Source: Knufia peltigerae (taxonomy: Eukaryota > Ascomycota > Eurotiomycetes > Chaetothyriales > Trichomeriaceae). Taken from it: DNA of 64,000 bases. The position numbers were made by a program, and so were the translations under genes. The notes under the pieces are model-generated. The model had not been told where the DNA came from. It searched no databases and saw nothing but the letters and a program-made list of their open reading frames with translations. The stretch is taken from positions 19,938 to 83,937 of the forward strand of contig JAPDRN010000142.1 in the NCBI GenBank assembly GCA_030247855.1, given 5' to 3'. Positions 40,902-50,213 of the stretch are shown piece after piece (position 1 is the first letter of the stretch; every line of letters starts with the position of its first letter).

Positions 40902-43900
40902 ATGGCCGACACTCTTGCTCCGGTGGTCACGACCGCCATCGACTATCAGGACAGCCCGATTGACAAACCACCTGCCATAACCTTTCCCTACCCAGAGAGA
41001 CATGATTCTGTTGGCTCCCATTCGCAGGTCGATTCGGAAACCACACTCTACGAAGCACCACGTCGCCGGAAAGACTCAAAGAAGAGGTACTCGGACACAG
41101 TAGTCGACGAGAACGATAGGTTTCAAAGACCAATCTTAGCTGCCCACAAATTTGAGACCGAGATATCGTATCCTGTCGCACCAAGACCTCCCGCTCCACT
41201 GATGCAGCATCGTTCCACCATAAACCAGCGAATCGCTCGAGCCTCCGAAGACGCCGCAGTCTTCAGTGAGTCCGACGGATGGTCTTCTGATGATGACGAG
41301 GGACCCACGGAACTACAGAAGTCACACACTGCGCCAGGCGACAGTGCACTTGCAAAGTCTCATCTCAATCGTTCCCGCGTGACACCGAGGCGCTCAAACC
41401 TCAAAGTCGGTAATGAGTTTTTCCAGTCAAGAGGACGAGTTGCAAAAGATGGCAGGCTGAATATCTCTGTTAGTGAAAAGGCAGAGACTGGTTACCTTGC
41501 GAAAGCTCTTGGGGCGACAATTAAGCGCCAACTGGGCACTCACCATGCCCAAGATCTCGAGGACGCGGAACAGGCAAAAAGGGATTTCCTGCACGCGAAG
41601 CCTCAGATTCCACGGCTCCACATTGTCATCATGGTCATTGGCAGTCGCGGTGACATACAACCTTTCCTTAGAATCGGCAAGATCTTACAAGACAAATACA
41701 ACCATAGAGTCAGGATCGCCTCTCATCCAGCGTTCAAAAAGTTTGTTGAAGAAGAAGTTGGACTAGAGTTCTTCTCTGTCGGTGGAGATCCTGCAGAATT
41801 GATGGCCTTCATGGTCAAAAATCCTGGCTTGATCCCGTCATTCGAAACAGTCAAGACCGGCGAAGTCGGCCGGAGAAGGGAGTCCATGTACCATATGTTC
41901 CAAGGCTTCTGGAGAGCTTGCATAAACGCCACTGACGACGAGACGGATACCGCAAACTTGAAGATGATGGGAAGCAAGCCTCCTTTTGTGGCCGATGCAA
42001 TCATTGCCAATCCGCCCTCGTTTGCTCACTATCATTGTGCTGAGAGACTCAGTATCCCTCTGCACCTGGTGTTTACGTTTCCCTACTCACCTACCCAGGC
42101 CTTTCCGCATCCTCTGGCCAATATCAAGTCCACCAATGTTGACCAGAGCTATGTCAACTACATGTCATACCCTTTGGTCGACTTGATGACCTGGCAGGGC
42201 TTAGGAGATCTTGTCAATCGATTCAGAGTGAAGACTCTAGGTTTAGAGCCTGTCTCGACGTTGTGGGCTCCTGGTCAACTATCTCGACTGAAGGTGCCGA
42301 TGACGTACCTCTGGAGTCCCAAACTCGTCCCCAAACCTGCAGATTGGGGGCCGGAGATCGACATTGCTGGCTATGTATTTCTTGATCTTGCGTCGTCCTA
42401 CAAGCCACCCACCGACTTGGCCAACTTTCTCGATCGGTCAGGAGAAGATAAACGATCTATAATTTACATCGGGTTCGGGTCGATATCAGGGATTGATGAC
42501 CCGACGGCCTTCTGTCAGATGATATTCGATGCGGTTGAAAAAGCGAAAGTCCGTGCGATAGTTAGTCGAGGCTGGGGCGGTATGGGTGATGGTATGGACA
42601 AACCAGATGGAGTCTTTCTGGTTGACAACGTACCACATGACTGGCTTTTCCCCAGAGTTGACGCAGTGGTTCATCACGGTGGCGCAGGCACCACTGCGGC
42701 AGGTTTGAGATTTGGGAAGCCAACAATGATTGTCCCTTTCTTTGGCGACCAGCCATTCTGGAGTGCCATGGTTGTTCGAGCCAGAGCCGGGGCAAAGGAA
42801 GCCCTACCACTGAAGAAACTCGACAGCGACAAGTTTGCTCAAGGCATCAAAGAGTGTCTTGAGCCAGAAGCACGAGCAAAGGCTGAAGAGATTGCCAAAG
42901 GTATTCAGGAAGAGGGGGATGGAGCTGAGAATGCCGTGGACTCTTTTCACCGAGCCTTGCCCCTGGACGGTCCTCATTCGATGCGTTGCCATATAATGCC
43001 TGACCGTGTTGCCGTCTGGAAGACCAAGCACACTTCTGTCCAGCTATCACCTCTTGCGGCGGATGTCTTGGTGGAAAACAGGGAACTTTTATATTCGGAT
43101 CTGCAGTTGCAGAAAATCCGTGAGTGGAACGACTTTCAGGGACCCGGTGAACCTATCACTGGTGCTGGCGGTGCAATTGTGCAGGCTTTTCAAGAAGCAT
43201 TGCATGGACTGAGCGACATGCACGAAGAGACCAAAAAAGATATTCAAAGATTTGAAAAACACAGGCGGAAACACCAAGGAAAATCGGCCATCGATGGACT
43301 TATCCTGCCGGGGAAAATCGCTTATGCTACAAGAGGGACCAGTGTGGAGGAACAGAGAAAGGAGCATGCCCAGATAGAGCGAAACCTCAACCTTCGGGGC
43401 GATGCAGAGCCTTTCCGACTCCCGGTCATCCTTTCACGACAGGGCTCGGATGAGGCTGTCATTTTGAGCCGTTCCACAACACAGTCGTCTGTTAGAGGTC
43501 CTTCTCAAGCGGTGGTCATGATGAAACATATTGGTGGAGGTATCGGGCGATCAAGTCATGCGATATTGTCATTACCATTCAGAATGTTGAACGCGACGGC
43601 CCTTGGTTTCCACAATGCACCCAGACTGTATGGAGACAAGACCGTGCGACCAGCGCCAAGCAAAAAGATCACCGGTCTAAGAAGTGGTATGAAGGTCGCT
43701 GTTACCGAGTGCTGGTTAGGTAATTATGATGGTGTCCTGGGATTGGTGCGCCTGCCACTGCTAGAAGTTCGCGAAACAGGGTGGCAAGGGCTTCCCAAGG
43801 GTATGGCGAAGGGCTTTGGCGGTCTTGTATTGAAACCGATCGCCGGCACGCTTGGGTTGGGGGCATATACTTGCAAAGGCATTCGTCACGGAGTGAAAAA

Positions 43901-44246
43901 AAGAATACGCGACACTGAGAGAACGGATCGATGGATCCGTAGAGCACGAATCGCACAGGGACAAAGAGATGCCGCCATTCTCAAGAACGAGAATAAGATG
44001 AACACCAATACACCAATGTACGAATATTCCCGGAGACAGGCTGAGATTGATGAGATTCGTGATCAAGCTCTGCGAAAATGGACTACGTATGACAAAGACA
44101 AGGTGAACGAAGGTAGAGAGAAGGAGAATCGAAAGGCAAAGTTGAGGTTGAGTCTAGGCTCAGGTGTTGAAAGTAAGGGAGTGAAGAAGGGGAAGGAGAA
44201 GGACAAAGAGAAAAACAACAAGATACCCCGATCACGGACAAGATGA
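40902..44246 (+). CDS. Sterol 3-beta-glucosyltransferase-like GT1/GT28 protein (ATG26-related)
   Basis: Single exon, 1114 residues. A disordered N-terminus is followed at about residue 239 by the GT28 N-terminal domain (IVIMVIGSRGDIQPFLRIG, HRVRIASHPAFKKFVEE). The GT1 acceptor/donor domain has VFLVDNVPHDWLFPRVDAVV and HHGGAGTTAAGLRFGKPTM (about residues 570-610), the UDP-sugar signature. It lacks the GRAM and PH domains expected before the catalytic part in Atg26. The C-terminal 400 residues include GWQGLPKGMAKGFGGLVLKP, resembling the Gly/Lys-rich C-terminal segment of VPS13/ATG2-type lipid-transfer proteins, then a basic tail. Transfer of glucose to a sterol or another lipid is the family expectation; the substrate is unproven. 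Confidence 0.9.
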   Translation: MADTLAPVVTTAIDYQDSPIDKPPAITFPYPERHDSVGSHSQVDSETTLYEAPRRRKDSKKRYSDTVVDENDRFQRPILAAHKFETEISYPVAPRPPAPLMQHRSTINQRIARASEDAAVFSESDGWSSDDDEGPTELQKSHTAPGDSALAKSHLNRSRVTPRRSNLKVGNEFFQSRGRVAKDGRLNISVSEKAETGYLAKALGATIKRQLGTHHAQDLEDAEQAKRDFLHAKPQIPRLHIVIMVIGSRGDIQPFLRIGKILQDKYNHRVRIASHPAFKKFVEEEVGLEFFSVGGDPAELMAFMVKNPGLIPSFETVKTGEVGRRRESMYHMFQGFWRACINATDDETDTANLKMMGSKPPFVADAIIANPPSFAHYHCAERLSIPLHLVFTFPYSPTQAFPHPLANIKSTNVDQSYVNYMSYPLVDLMTWQGLGDLVNRFRVKTLGLEPVSTLWAPGQLSRLKVPMTYLWSPKLVPKPADWGPEIDIAGYVFLDLASSYKPPTDLANFLDRSGEDKRSIIYIGFGSISGIDDPTAFCQMIFDAVEKAKVRAIVSRGWGGMGDGMDKPDGVFLVDNVPHDWLFPRVDAVVHHGGAGTTAAGLRFGKPTMIVPFFGDQPFWSAMVVRARAGAKEALPLKKLDSDKFAQGIKECLEPEARAKAEEIAKGIQEEGDGAENAVDSFHRALPLDGPHSMRCHIMPDRVAVWKTKHTSVQLSPLAADVLVENRELLYSDLQLQKIREWNDFQGPGEPITGAGGAIVQAFQEALHGLSDMHEETKKDIQRFEKHRRKHQGKSAIDGLILPGKIAYATRGTSVEEQRKEHAQIERNLNLRGDAEPFRLPVILSRQGSDEAVILSRSTTQSSVRGPSQAVVMMKHIGGGIGRSSHAILSLPFRMLNATALGFHNAPRLYGDKTVRPAPSKKITGLRSGMKVAVTECWLGNYDGVLGLVRLPLLEVRETGWQGLPKGMAKGFGGLVLKPIAGTLGLGAYTCKGIRHGVKKRIRDTERTDRWIRRARIAQGQRDAAILKNENKMNTNTPMYEYSRRQAEIDEIRDQALRKWTTYDKDKVNEGREKENRKAKLRLSLGSGVESKGVKKGKEKDKEKNNKIPRSRTR

Positions 44247-44307
44247 TCATGACCTTGACGATGGCGTTGAGCTTTGACTTGTGGATATTGATTGGTTATA
44301 TTATATT

Positions 44308-44322
44308 ATACGGAGTCCGTAT
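44308..44322. repeat. 15-nt palindrome between convergent genes
   Basis: ATACGGA-G-TCCGTAT, perfect 7-bp arms, 62 bp past the glucosyltransferase stop and 190 bp from the neighbouring convergent stop. It is a variant of the TACGGAGTA motif and could fold in either transcript. Confidence 0.5.
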
Positions 44323-44511
44323 CTAGATACCACGAATAGATCAAGCGAAGGTGTTGAGGTGTTGATATTACGTCTCGGAGAGTATTGTGGCAATTTGATC
44401 TGAAGCAAATAAATTGACATGAGAGATATCCTTTTACATGCACATGGTTTTGCTCGTCTCGGAGTCCTCATCCTCCCCGTTCCCTCATGAATGAAAACCG
44501 GCCCGACTTTT

Positions 44512-45048
44512 TCAACTCTGGGTCCAGGCCCAGACATGATCTGAGAATCCATCGGGGTCGGCGCCGAACAAGGACGGATCTGAGTTGTTGTCGAGAGAGA
44601 GGCGGCAGAACCAGGGAGTGTCGCCCCGGTCGAAGGGGTCACCGGGCTCCTTCCAGATGATCGTGGCCTGTTGGAGGCCATAGGACGTGGCAAACGCCGT
44701 GCAAGACCGTTCGATGTCGTTCGCGACGGCACAAACGTCGGAAGGATCCGTCCCCAGGGACGCCCGGAGGGGGACCTGGGCCAGTACCATGCTGTCGAAA
44801 CGCAGTTGGCCGTGGCCGGCATAGTAAAGGTTCCACGCCTTTCCGGCCGTCTTCTTCTTCAGAGTCGTGCACGACTGTGCCCAACCACCTTCGGGTTGAC
44901 CGATGGCCGTGCTGCCTGCGCGTGGAAAGACCGAGAGCGCATGATTCTCGGCGGAAGACCCGGTGGACGGTGCCTGGTGGACGGGTGTTGCGGTCGCGGC
45001 GGCGGCAACAAGAATCACTCGAAGGAGGTTTGACGGCAGATGTACCAT
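44512..45048 (-). CDS. Secreted hypothetical protein, four cysteines
   Basis: 178 residues in one exon, started at the first true ATG (45048). A signal peptide is clear (LLRVILVAAAATATPVHQAP). The mature part has four cysteines (SCTT, VCAV, SCTAF, FCRL), which could form two disulfides. Two Trp-rich stretches (GKAWNLYY, DHVWAWTQS) are notable. I recognise no enzyme family; it may be a secreted effector-like or wall protein. It lies in a stretch with other secreted-protein candidates. Confidence 0.7.
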   Translation of the reverse strand: MVHLPSNLLRVILVAAAATATPVHQAPSTGSSAENHALSVFPRAGSTAIGQPEGGWAQSCTTLKKKTAGKAWNLYYAGHGQLRFDSMVLAQVPLRASLGTDPSDVCAVANDIERSCTAFATSYGLQQATIIWKEPGDPFDRGDTPWFCRLSLDNNSDPSLFGADPDGFSDHVWAWTQS

Positions 45049-45371
45049 GTTGGACAGGGTCGTGAGGGACACGTTACGCGTAGATTGGCTTGCATCGTTG
45101 CTGTTTCGCGGCGGAACCTCCTTGTATACATATTATTGCAAGTTCGGCGCCCGTCCGGTCTGACCTCAGGAACTTCTCGCCAGGTCGCGAATTCCTCCTC
45201 GAGGATTCTAAGTTTATCGTTATTTTACCTGTGCTTCGCATTACTGAAAAAGCTCGGTGAGCCCATTCATGACTCTTTTGGATGTTAACCACTCGTAGAC
45301 TTTGGGCCATGCACGGACAACGCTTGGCTGGTTCTAGAACCCTCAGAGAACTTTTGTCCTTTTTCGGTCTA

Positions 45372-45682
45372 GCCCTGAGCAGCGGGGTCCACCTTTGGAA
45401 TAACTGTCATTCCGCCAAGGACTATAAGACGATATGTCTGTACTGTAACAAGGGGAGGGAGAAGGACCTTTACTTGCAGATGACCTACAAAGGTATACCA
45501 ACCACCCGTCATGACCACATAGTACAGGCCAATCCCGTCACGGTGGACGGTGGACCCAGGTGCCGTGACGAGGCTGCGTACAGAGATACACCGGCTCAGC
45601 GGGAAGCCACGACTGGTCCAGCAGATACGCTCTTCCAGGCACAGGCGACGATTAGAATCCAGCCAAGGGTTGAGACCATCAT
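45372..45682 (-). pseudogene. Possible broken secreted-protein gene
   Basis: From 45682 on the minus strand a 28-residue frame reads MMVSTLGWILIVACAWKSVS and ends AGPVVASR with a TGA; this looks like a signal peptide plus a cleavage site. Another frame continues with protein-like sequence (VHRDGIGLYYVVMTGGWYTF) to 45372. No intron with good signals joins the two, so a frameshifted relic is one reading and chance is the other. Confidence 0.2.
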
Positions 45683-47187
45683 GGTCAGGTTCATAGACGT
45701 GGTGAGTGAGATTGAAGGCTTCTAACAAAACACAACTATACCCAGCAACAGAAGTTCCGGGTTTCATCTTTTGTTTTCATTGGCCATGTTCTATAAATTT
45801 TGTGCGGCTAAGAATTTCACCATATGGTGATCCAGAATGGAGGGTTATCTTAGCCATGAGCTAATGTATATTTTTAACTATCCAAGGTATTGTACCCTCG
45901 GCGGATCGTTGACGCACGGCTCTTCCTTGAGATCGGATTTATCGAAGTATCAAGGGCACATGGACCTTGATATAATAATCTTCTTTCTTCCTGAAATCTC
46001 TTGGCATACCAGCGTTACCCCAGGCTATGCTTCTTGTATTCCCCGTCACCGTTACATTGTCTTCTCTTGATTCAAGCCTCAATCTATGTTGAGCCGCCTT
46101 TACACTCTTTCCCACCAGCAACAGGACTCCTTCCCAAGGATATCTTGGCTCAGCTGCTGCGGCGGTGCAAGGCCTTCCGAATAACTCCTTGTCAATTCGC
46201 CGGTCGCCACCATTGACAAAAGCCTGTCCAACATACTATGACTGAAGTCGGCTGCCCACCCACGCATCTTTGTTAACGGCGCGAAAGGAATAATGCAACT
46301 GGAATTGTTTTCGGGCAGAGATACTGAATGGCTCCATGTATCTTTGTAGATGGTAGCAACTCTCTTTCAAAGCGACGTCACAAGAAGCTGAAATCATTGG
46401 ATACCTCTTGCAGGCGACTTCTGTAATGTCATCCCACTGTACACCTTTGTCCTGATCTTTACACTGTCTGAATCGAGCCGGAAAGCAACTATGGAACTTT
46501 TTTTTTTAAGTTACGAGTGAGTAGGGAAGCCTAGACTTTACCGTGACAAACGTCCATACGGGTATCACTTTATTGTTTCTAGACTGGGTTGCTGTCCTTG
46601 ATACAAGACCCTAAAGGACTCCATTTAGTTGCAAGGCCTGTTTTAAAGCACAAAGAGCTTATTCGCCAATGGTGTACAACAATGTCGTATAATTGTGCAG
46701 CTTGACTTTCTCCGCGGTTGGCCAGACTAATGCCTATGACTGGTCATAGCTTTTCACAGGCAACGGAGGAGAAACAGAACCATGTAACAAGGTATCTACT
46801 GTGGAAATCGTAAATCTTCAGCACAGGCTCCCGGACTGCGACAAACGGCTCGACTGATACCAACACCTCAAGTAGGAATAAATGCCAGATGAGGAGTGCG
46901 CCTCCATCAAGCCAAGACGATTACGTCTCGAGTTTCTCGAGGGATTGCCTTGATCAGTTCTCAGATAGCCTACCTCGGTCTATACAGAGAATAACCAAGA
47001 TATACCCGCACATTGTCTGGACCACTGTTCTACCAACTTGGCGTGAACGATCCTACCTCGAGTTCCAGCAGAATGATCCTACTTCGCACGCAATGTTGAT
47101 TTTATACTTTTGTAGGTAGGGGGTAAAGTGCTTTCGTCTATACTACTGTAACCTCGACCTGATTTGTCCTGGTAGTGATTCTCATAC

Positions 47188-47199
47188 GTATTTAAATAC
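47188..47199. promoter_or_regulatory. TATA-like palindrome upstream of the cysteine-rich protein gene
   Basis: GTATTTAAATAC, a perfect 12-bp palindrome, lies about 140 bp before the ATG at 47341. Its position and A/T core fit a TATA element; this is inference. Confidence 0.35.
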
Positions 47200-47303
47200 C
47201 TCTTGAGACCGTCTCGCCTACATGGTTGATCAACAATTCGTCTACAACCTTTTTTTCCAGGTCATCTAGAGCTCACTCACTTCTTGCGTATCCTCGATCA
47301 TCA

Positions 47304-47340
47304 AAAAAACAACAACAACAACAGCAACAACAACTCCAAC
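47304..47340 (+). promoter_or_regulatory. CAA-rich 5' leader
   Basis: Near-continuous CAA units (with one CAG) run up to the start codon of the cysteine-rich protein. Unstructured CAA leaders are known to favour translation; such a role here is inference. Confidence 0.45.
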
Positions 47341-47852
47341 ATGAAGACCTTTACCCTCTCTGCCATTTGGGCACTGTACGTGACAGGGTACGTCAAGACC
47401 TTGAACCTCTTGCGTTGGGGCTTGCCTTTTTTCCCCCTCTAACCGAAGAAATTTCAACAGGACATTCGCGGCCTTCTCCTGTCGATGCGAGGGCAATCTG
47501 TCCCCCAAGGAACTTGGAGCGGCGACCAATGCAATCTGTCGTTCTCCCGCCGGCAGCTGCGGTGGTTTCACGGGAGGAGATTATGGAATTGTACGTCCGG
47601 TTGATCAAGAGCATTCTTGGTTGCAGTTGTTTATCCTGAGAAACCCTGCGTATACCTAGGTATATATACATTTAGGTTCGCGACCGCTAACGTTGAGAGT
47701 TTTGAGTCACACAGTGTCGACAGCTCGTGCTTGGGGTCTACAAGGGCAATTGTATTGATGCAGGCGCTTTCGAGCAAGGCTGCATTGAGGCAGGAGCCCA
47801 AGGAGCTTCTTGTGACTATTCGAGCTACTATCATCCTCCCACCTCGGAATAA
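47341..47852 (+). CDS. Small secreted cysteine-rich protein (six cysteines), three exons
   Basis: Visible only after splicing: exons 47341-47375, 47461-47590 and 47715-47852 give 100 residues. Intron 1 (85 nt) has GTACGT, CTCTAACC and AACAG; intron 2 (124 nt) has GTACGT, GCTAAC 24 nt before the acceptor, and CACAG. The signal peptide is MKTFTLSAIWALTFAAFS, cleaved near CEG. The mature part begins about NLSPKELGAATN and holds six cysteines (ICRS, SCGG, ICRQ, NCID, GCIE, SCDY), enough for three disulfides, with a Gly-rich GGFTGGDYG loop. The end is SYYHPPTSE. No family was recognised. Size and cysteine content fit a secreted effector-like or antimicrobial-like protein; the function is unknown. 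Confidence 0.75.
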
Positions 47853-48815
47853 AAAGAGGAGGGGGGGAAATGTGTACGGAGAACGTCATGAAGGAGCAAC
47901 CGAAGGAGCAATAGGTATTCTCCATCTATCAAAATATGACGGGAACAGCTTTCAAGTATATATATATATACCACAGATCATCGTTTCAATTGTAGATATT
48001 TTTAAGCATAAGGATATTTTTCTTATGGATACTTGAAAACGAATGCCTCGTATGATCTATCGTAGTGCTCGGCTCTAGTTTCATCGAAGAGTGTTTTCAA
48101 CGGGCATAGTCTACTGGCAGCGGAAGGTAGCAATCAGAGTGATGACAAGAATCGGTTCAGAGACTGTGAACAAAACAGGATATCAAATTGATAGCCTGGA
48201 TCCTACGGTACATGGTGGATCCTTGAATGAAAGACCAAGAACGATTTGACCATGAATATCTCCCTCTCCAGGGCCCCGATTGTTCTAAACCAAGGGTAGA
48301 GCAACATGATACCTGGTTCTTCGAAGCCCCCGTCTTGCAAAACCTCTCCCTCGGTAAAACAGGACAGTTTGCCCAACCAGAGGTAAGACGACAATTCGTC
48401 TCCGTCGAGAAATGACCGTTCTTGTGCTGCTGTGTTTCTCCTGACAGAAACCCCATTGCTATGGGAGTAAGAAATGTGAGGTCAGGACGCCGCTGATGTA
48501 ATCTACCTAGTTCTCGGCACTCTTTTCCTCTTTGGGGTCACCGCCAAACCGCCTGGTCTGGCCCACCCGTCTCAGATTTTGGGGTGGCCCGGGAACCCCG
48601 GGCATAGATTAATTCCTGGCCGCAACTCGCTTACCTCAACAATACAAAGTAGCAACTCGCTAAGAGACGCGAAAGCTGTGGGGTATCTGGGGCTTTGGTT
48701 GACAAACAAAGCTTTGCGACGAAGAAGATTGTTCAGCACCCTTCCTGTCATTAATTTTCCCTTTCTGTTGTTGCTCTGACGGGGGCAACAGCTAAGAAAG
48801 TGCCTGGCCCTCGGT
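47853..48815. other. Intergenic region, promoter of the glutaminase gene
   Basis: No gene seen. A GC-rich dyad CCCGGG-AA-CCCCGGG lies near 48,588-48,602, about 215 bp before the glutaminase start. Confidence 0.45.
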
Positions 48816-50213
48816 ATGAAGTCACCGATCCCGGACTACCTGAATGTTTTGCTGGAGAAGGTCCGGCCGATCGAAGATGGCGTGCCCGCTCAGTACATCA
48901 AGACGTTGGCCAACGCGGACACGTCCAAGCTGGCCGTGGCGATCGTCATGGTGGACGGCAATGTCTACTCGGCCGGTGACGACCAGGTCGAGTTTTCCAT
49001 CCAGTCCATCTCGAAAGCCTTTGTCTACGCCATCGCCATCGAGGACGCCGGGCTGGAGCGCGTCCTGGAAAAGATCGGCGTGGAGCCGTCCGGCGACGCC
49101 TTCAACAAGCTGTCGCTGGAAAGGGGCAACAACCGACCGATGAACCCCATGATCAACGCCGGTGCCATCGCGGCGCACTCGCTCGTGGTCCACCCCGACG
49201 CCACGGCGGAGGAGAGGACCGACCGCATCCTCAAGACCATGTCCCGACTGGCCGGGCGGGAGCTCCACGTGGACGAGGAGGTGTACGAGGCCGAGCTCGA
49301 GGACGCCGACCGCAACATGGGGATCGGGTACATGCTCAAGGCGGCCGGCATCATCTCGTGCAGGCCGGCCGAGGTCGTCAAGGGCTACATCCGCCAGTGC
49401 TCCGTCAACGTCAACGTCCGTGACCTGGCCATGATGGCGGCGACCCTCTGCAACGCCGGCGTGAATCCCGTGACGGGCGAGGCCATCATGCCGCCGGAAA
49501 GTGTCCGCCAGGTGCTCTCCGTCATGACCACGTGCGGCATGTACGACGCCGCGGGCGACTGGGTCTCCCGGGTCGGCATCCCGGCCAAGAGCGGTGTCGC
49601 CGGCGGGGTCATCGGCACCCTGCCGGGGCAGGTCGGTATCGCCGCCTTCTCGCCCAGGCTGAACGACCGGGGCAACAGCGTGCGCGCCGTGGCGCTGTTT
49701 GAGCAGCTGTCGCGCGACATGGGTTTCCACATGATGGACGCCAGCCAGATCGCCAGGGCCAGCGTGAGTACCTCGGTGGCGAAGATCGTCGCGGGCAAAC
49801 AAGATCCTCACCACCCCAACTGCGACCGGCAGGTCGTCATCTTCGCCCTTCGTGGCGCCGTCCGCTTCTCCGGCTCGGAGCGCCTCACGCGTGCGATCGT
49901 CCACGAACTCGGCGAGCCGGACCCCAAGGACCCCGGCTCCGGGGGCCACCGGGACGCTTGCGCCATAGTGATCTCGCTCCGGGACGCGTTTTCCCTCAAC
50001 CTCATCGCCCGGCGGGTGATCCACGAGAACATAAAACGTTTGCTGGCGGAGGGAAAAACAGTCGTGGTGATTGATCCCAACGGTGTCTTGCAGATGGATT
50101 TGGGCAGCCTCCCGACGTGTCAACACCCGCAGATTGTTGAGAATGAAAAGGAGGCGAGAGAGTTCATCGGAGGGACAGGTTGTTCGGCCATTACTCAGTC
50201 TGACAATTGGTAG
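48816..50213 (+). CDS. Bacterial-type glutaminase (GlsA) with C-terminal STAS domain
   Basis: Hydrolyses glutamine to glutamate and ammonia with a serine beta-lactamase-like fold. 465 residues in one exon. The catalytic Ser64-x-x-Lys67 is in FSIQSISKAF; other conserved blocks are NNRPMNPMINAGAIA, RNMGIGYMLKAAG, and GIPAKSGVAGGVIGTLPGQV. Residues from about 350 on (RQVVIFALRGAVRFSGSERL ... VVVIDPNGVLQMD) form a STAS-like domain, an arrangement common in actinobacterial glutaminases and known from Micrococcus. The coding sequence is markedly GC-rich with C/G-ending codons and has no intron, unlike its neighbours, which fits an origin by transfer from bacteria; similar genes are known in other fungi, so transfer may be old. 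No signal peptide, so probably intracellular. Confidence 0.93.
   Translation: MKSPIPDYLNVLLEKVRPIEDGVPAQYIKTLANADTSKLAVAIVMVDGNVYSAGDDQVEFSIQSISKAFVYAIAIEDAGLERVLEKIGVEPSGDAFNKLSLERGNNRPMNPMINAGAIAAHSLVVHPDATAEERTDRILKTMSRLAGRELHVDEEVYEAELEDADRNMGIGYMLKAAGIISCRPAEVVKGYIRQCSVNVNVRDLAMMAATLCNAGVNPVTGEAIMPPESVRQVLSVMTTCGMYDAAGDWVSRVGIPAKSGVAGGVIGTLPGQVGIAAFSPRLNDRGNSVRAVALFEQLSRDMGFHMMDASQIARASVSTSVAKIVAGKQDPHHPNCDRQVVIFALRGAVRFSGSERLTRAIVHELGEPDPKDPGSGGHRDACAIVISLRDAFSLNLIARRVIHENIKRLLAEGKTVVVIDPNGVLQMDLGSLPTCQHPQIVENEKEAREFIGGTGCSAITQSDNW

Larger units (their letters stand above)
45049..47340. other. 2.3-kb region with a possible broken secreted-protein gene
   Basis: Contains the signal-peptide-like frame at 45596-45682 (separate entry), T-rich DNA near 46500, a TATA-like palindrome at 47188-47199 and a CAA-rich leader at 47304-47340. 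No other gene seen. Confidence 0.4.
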
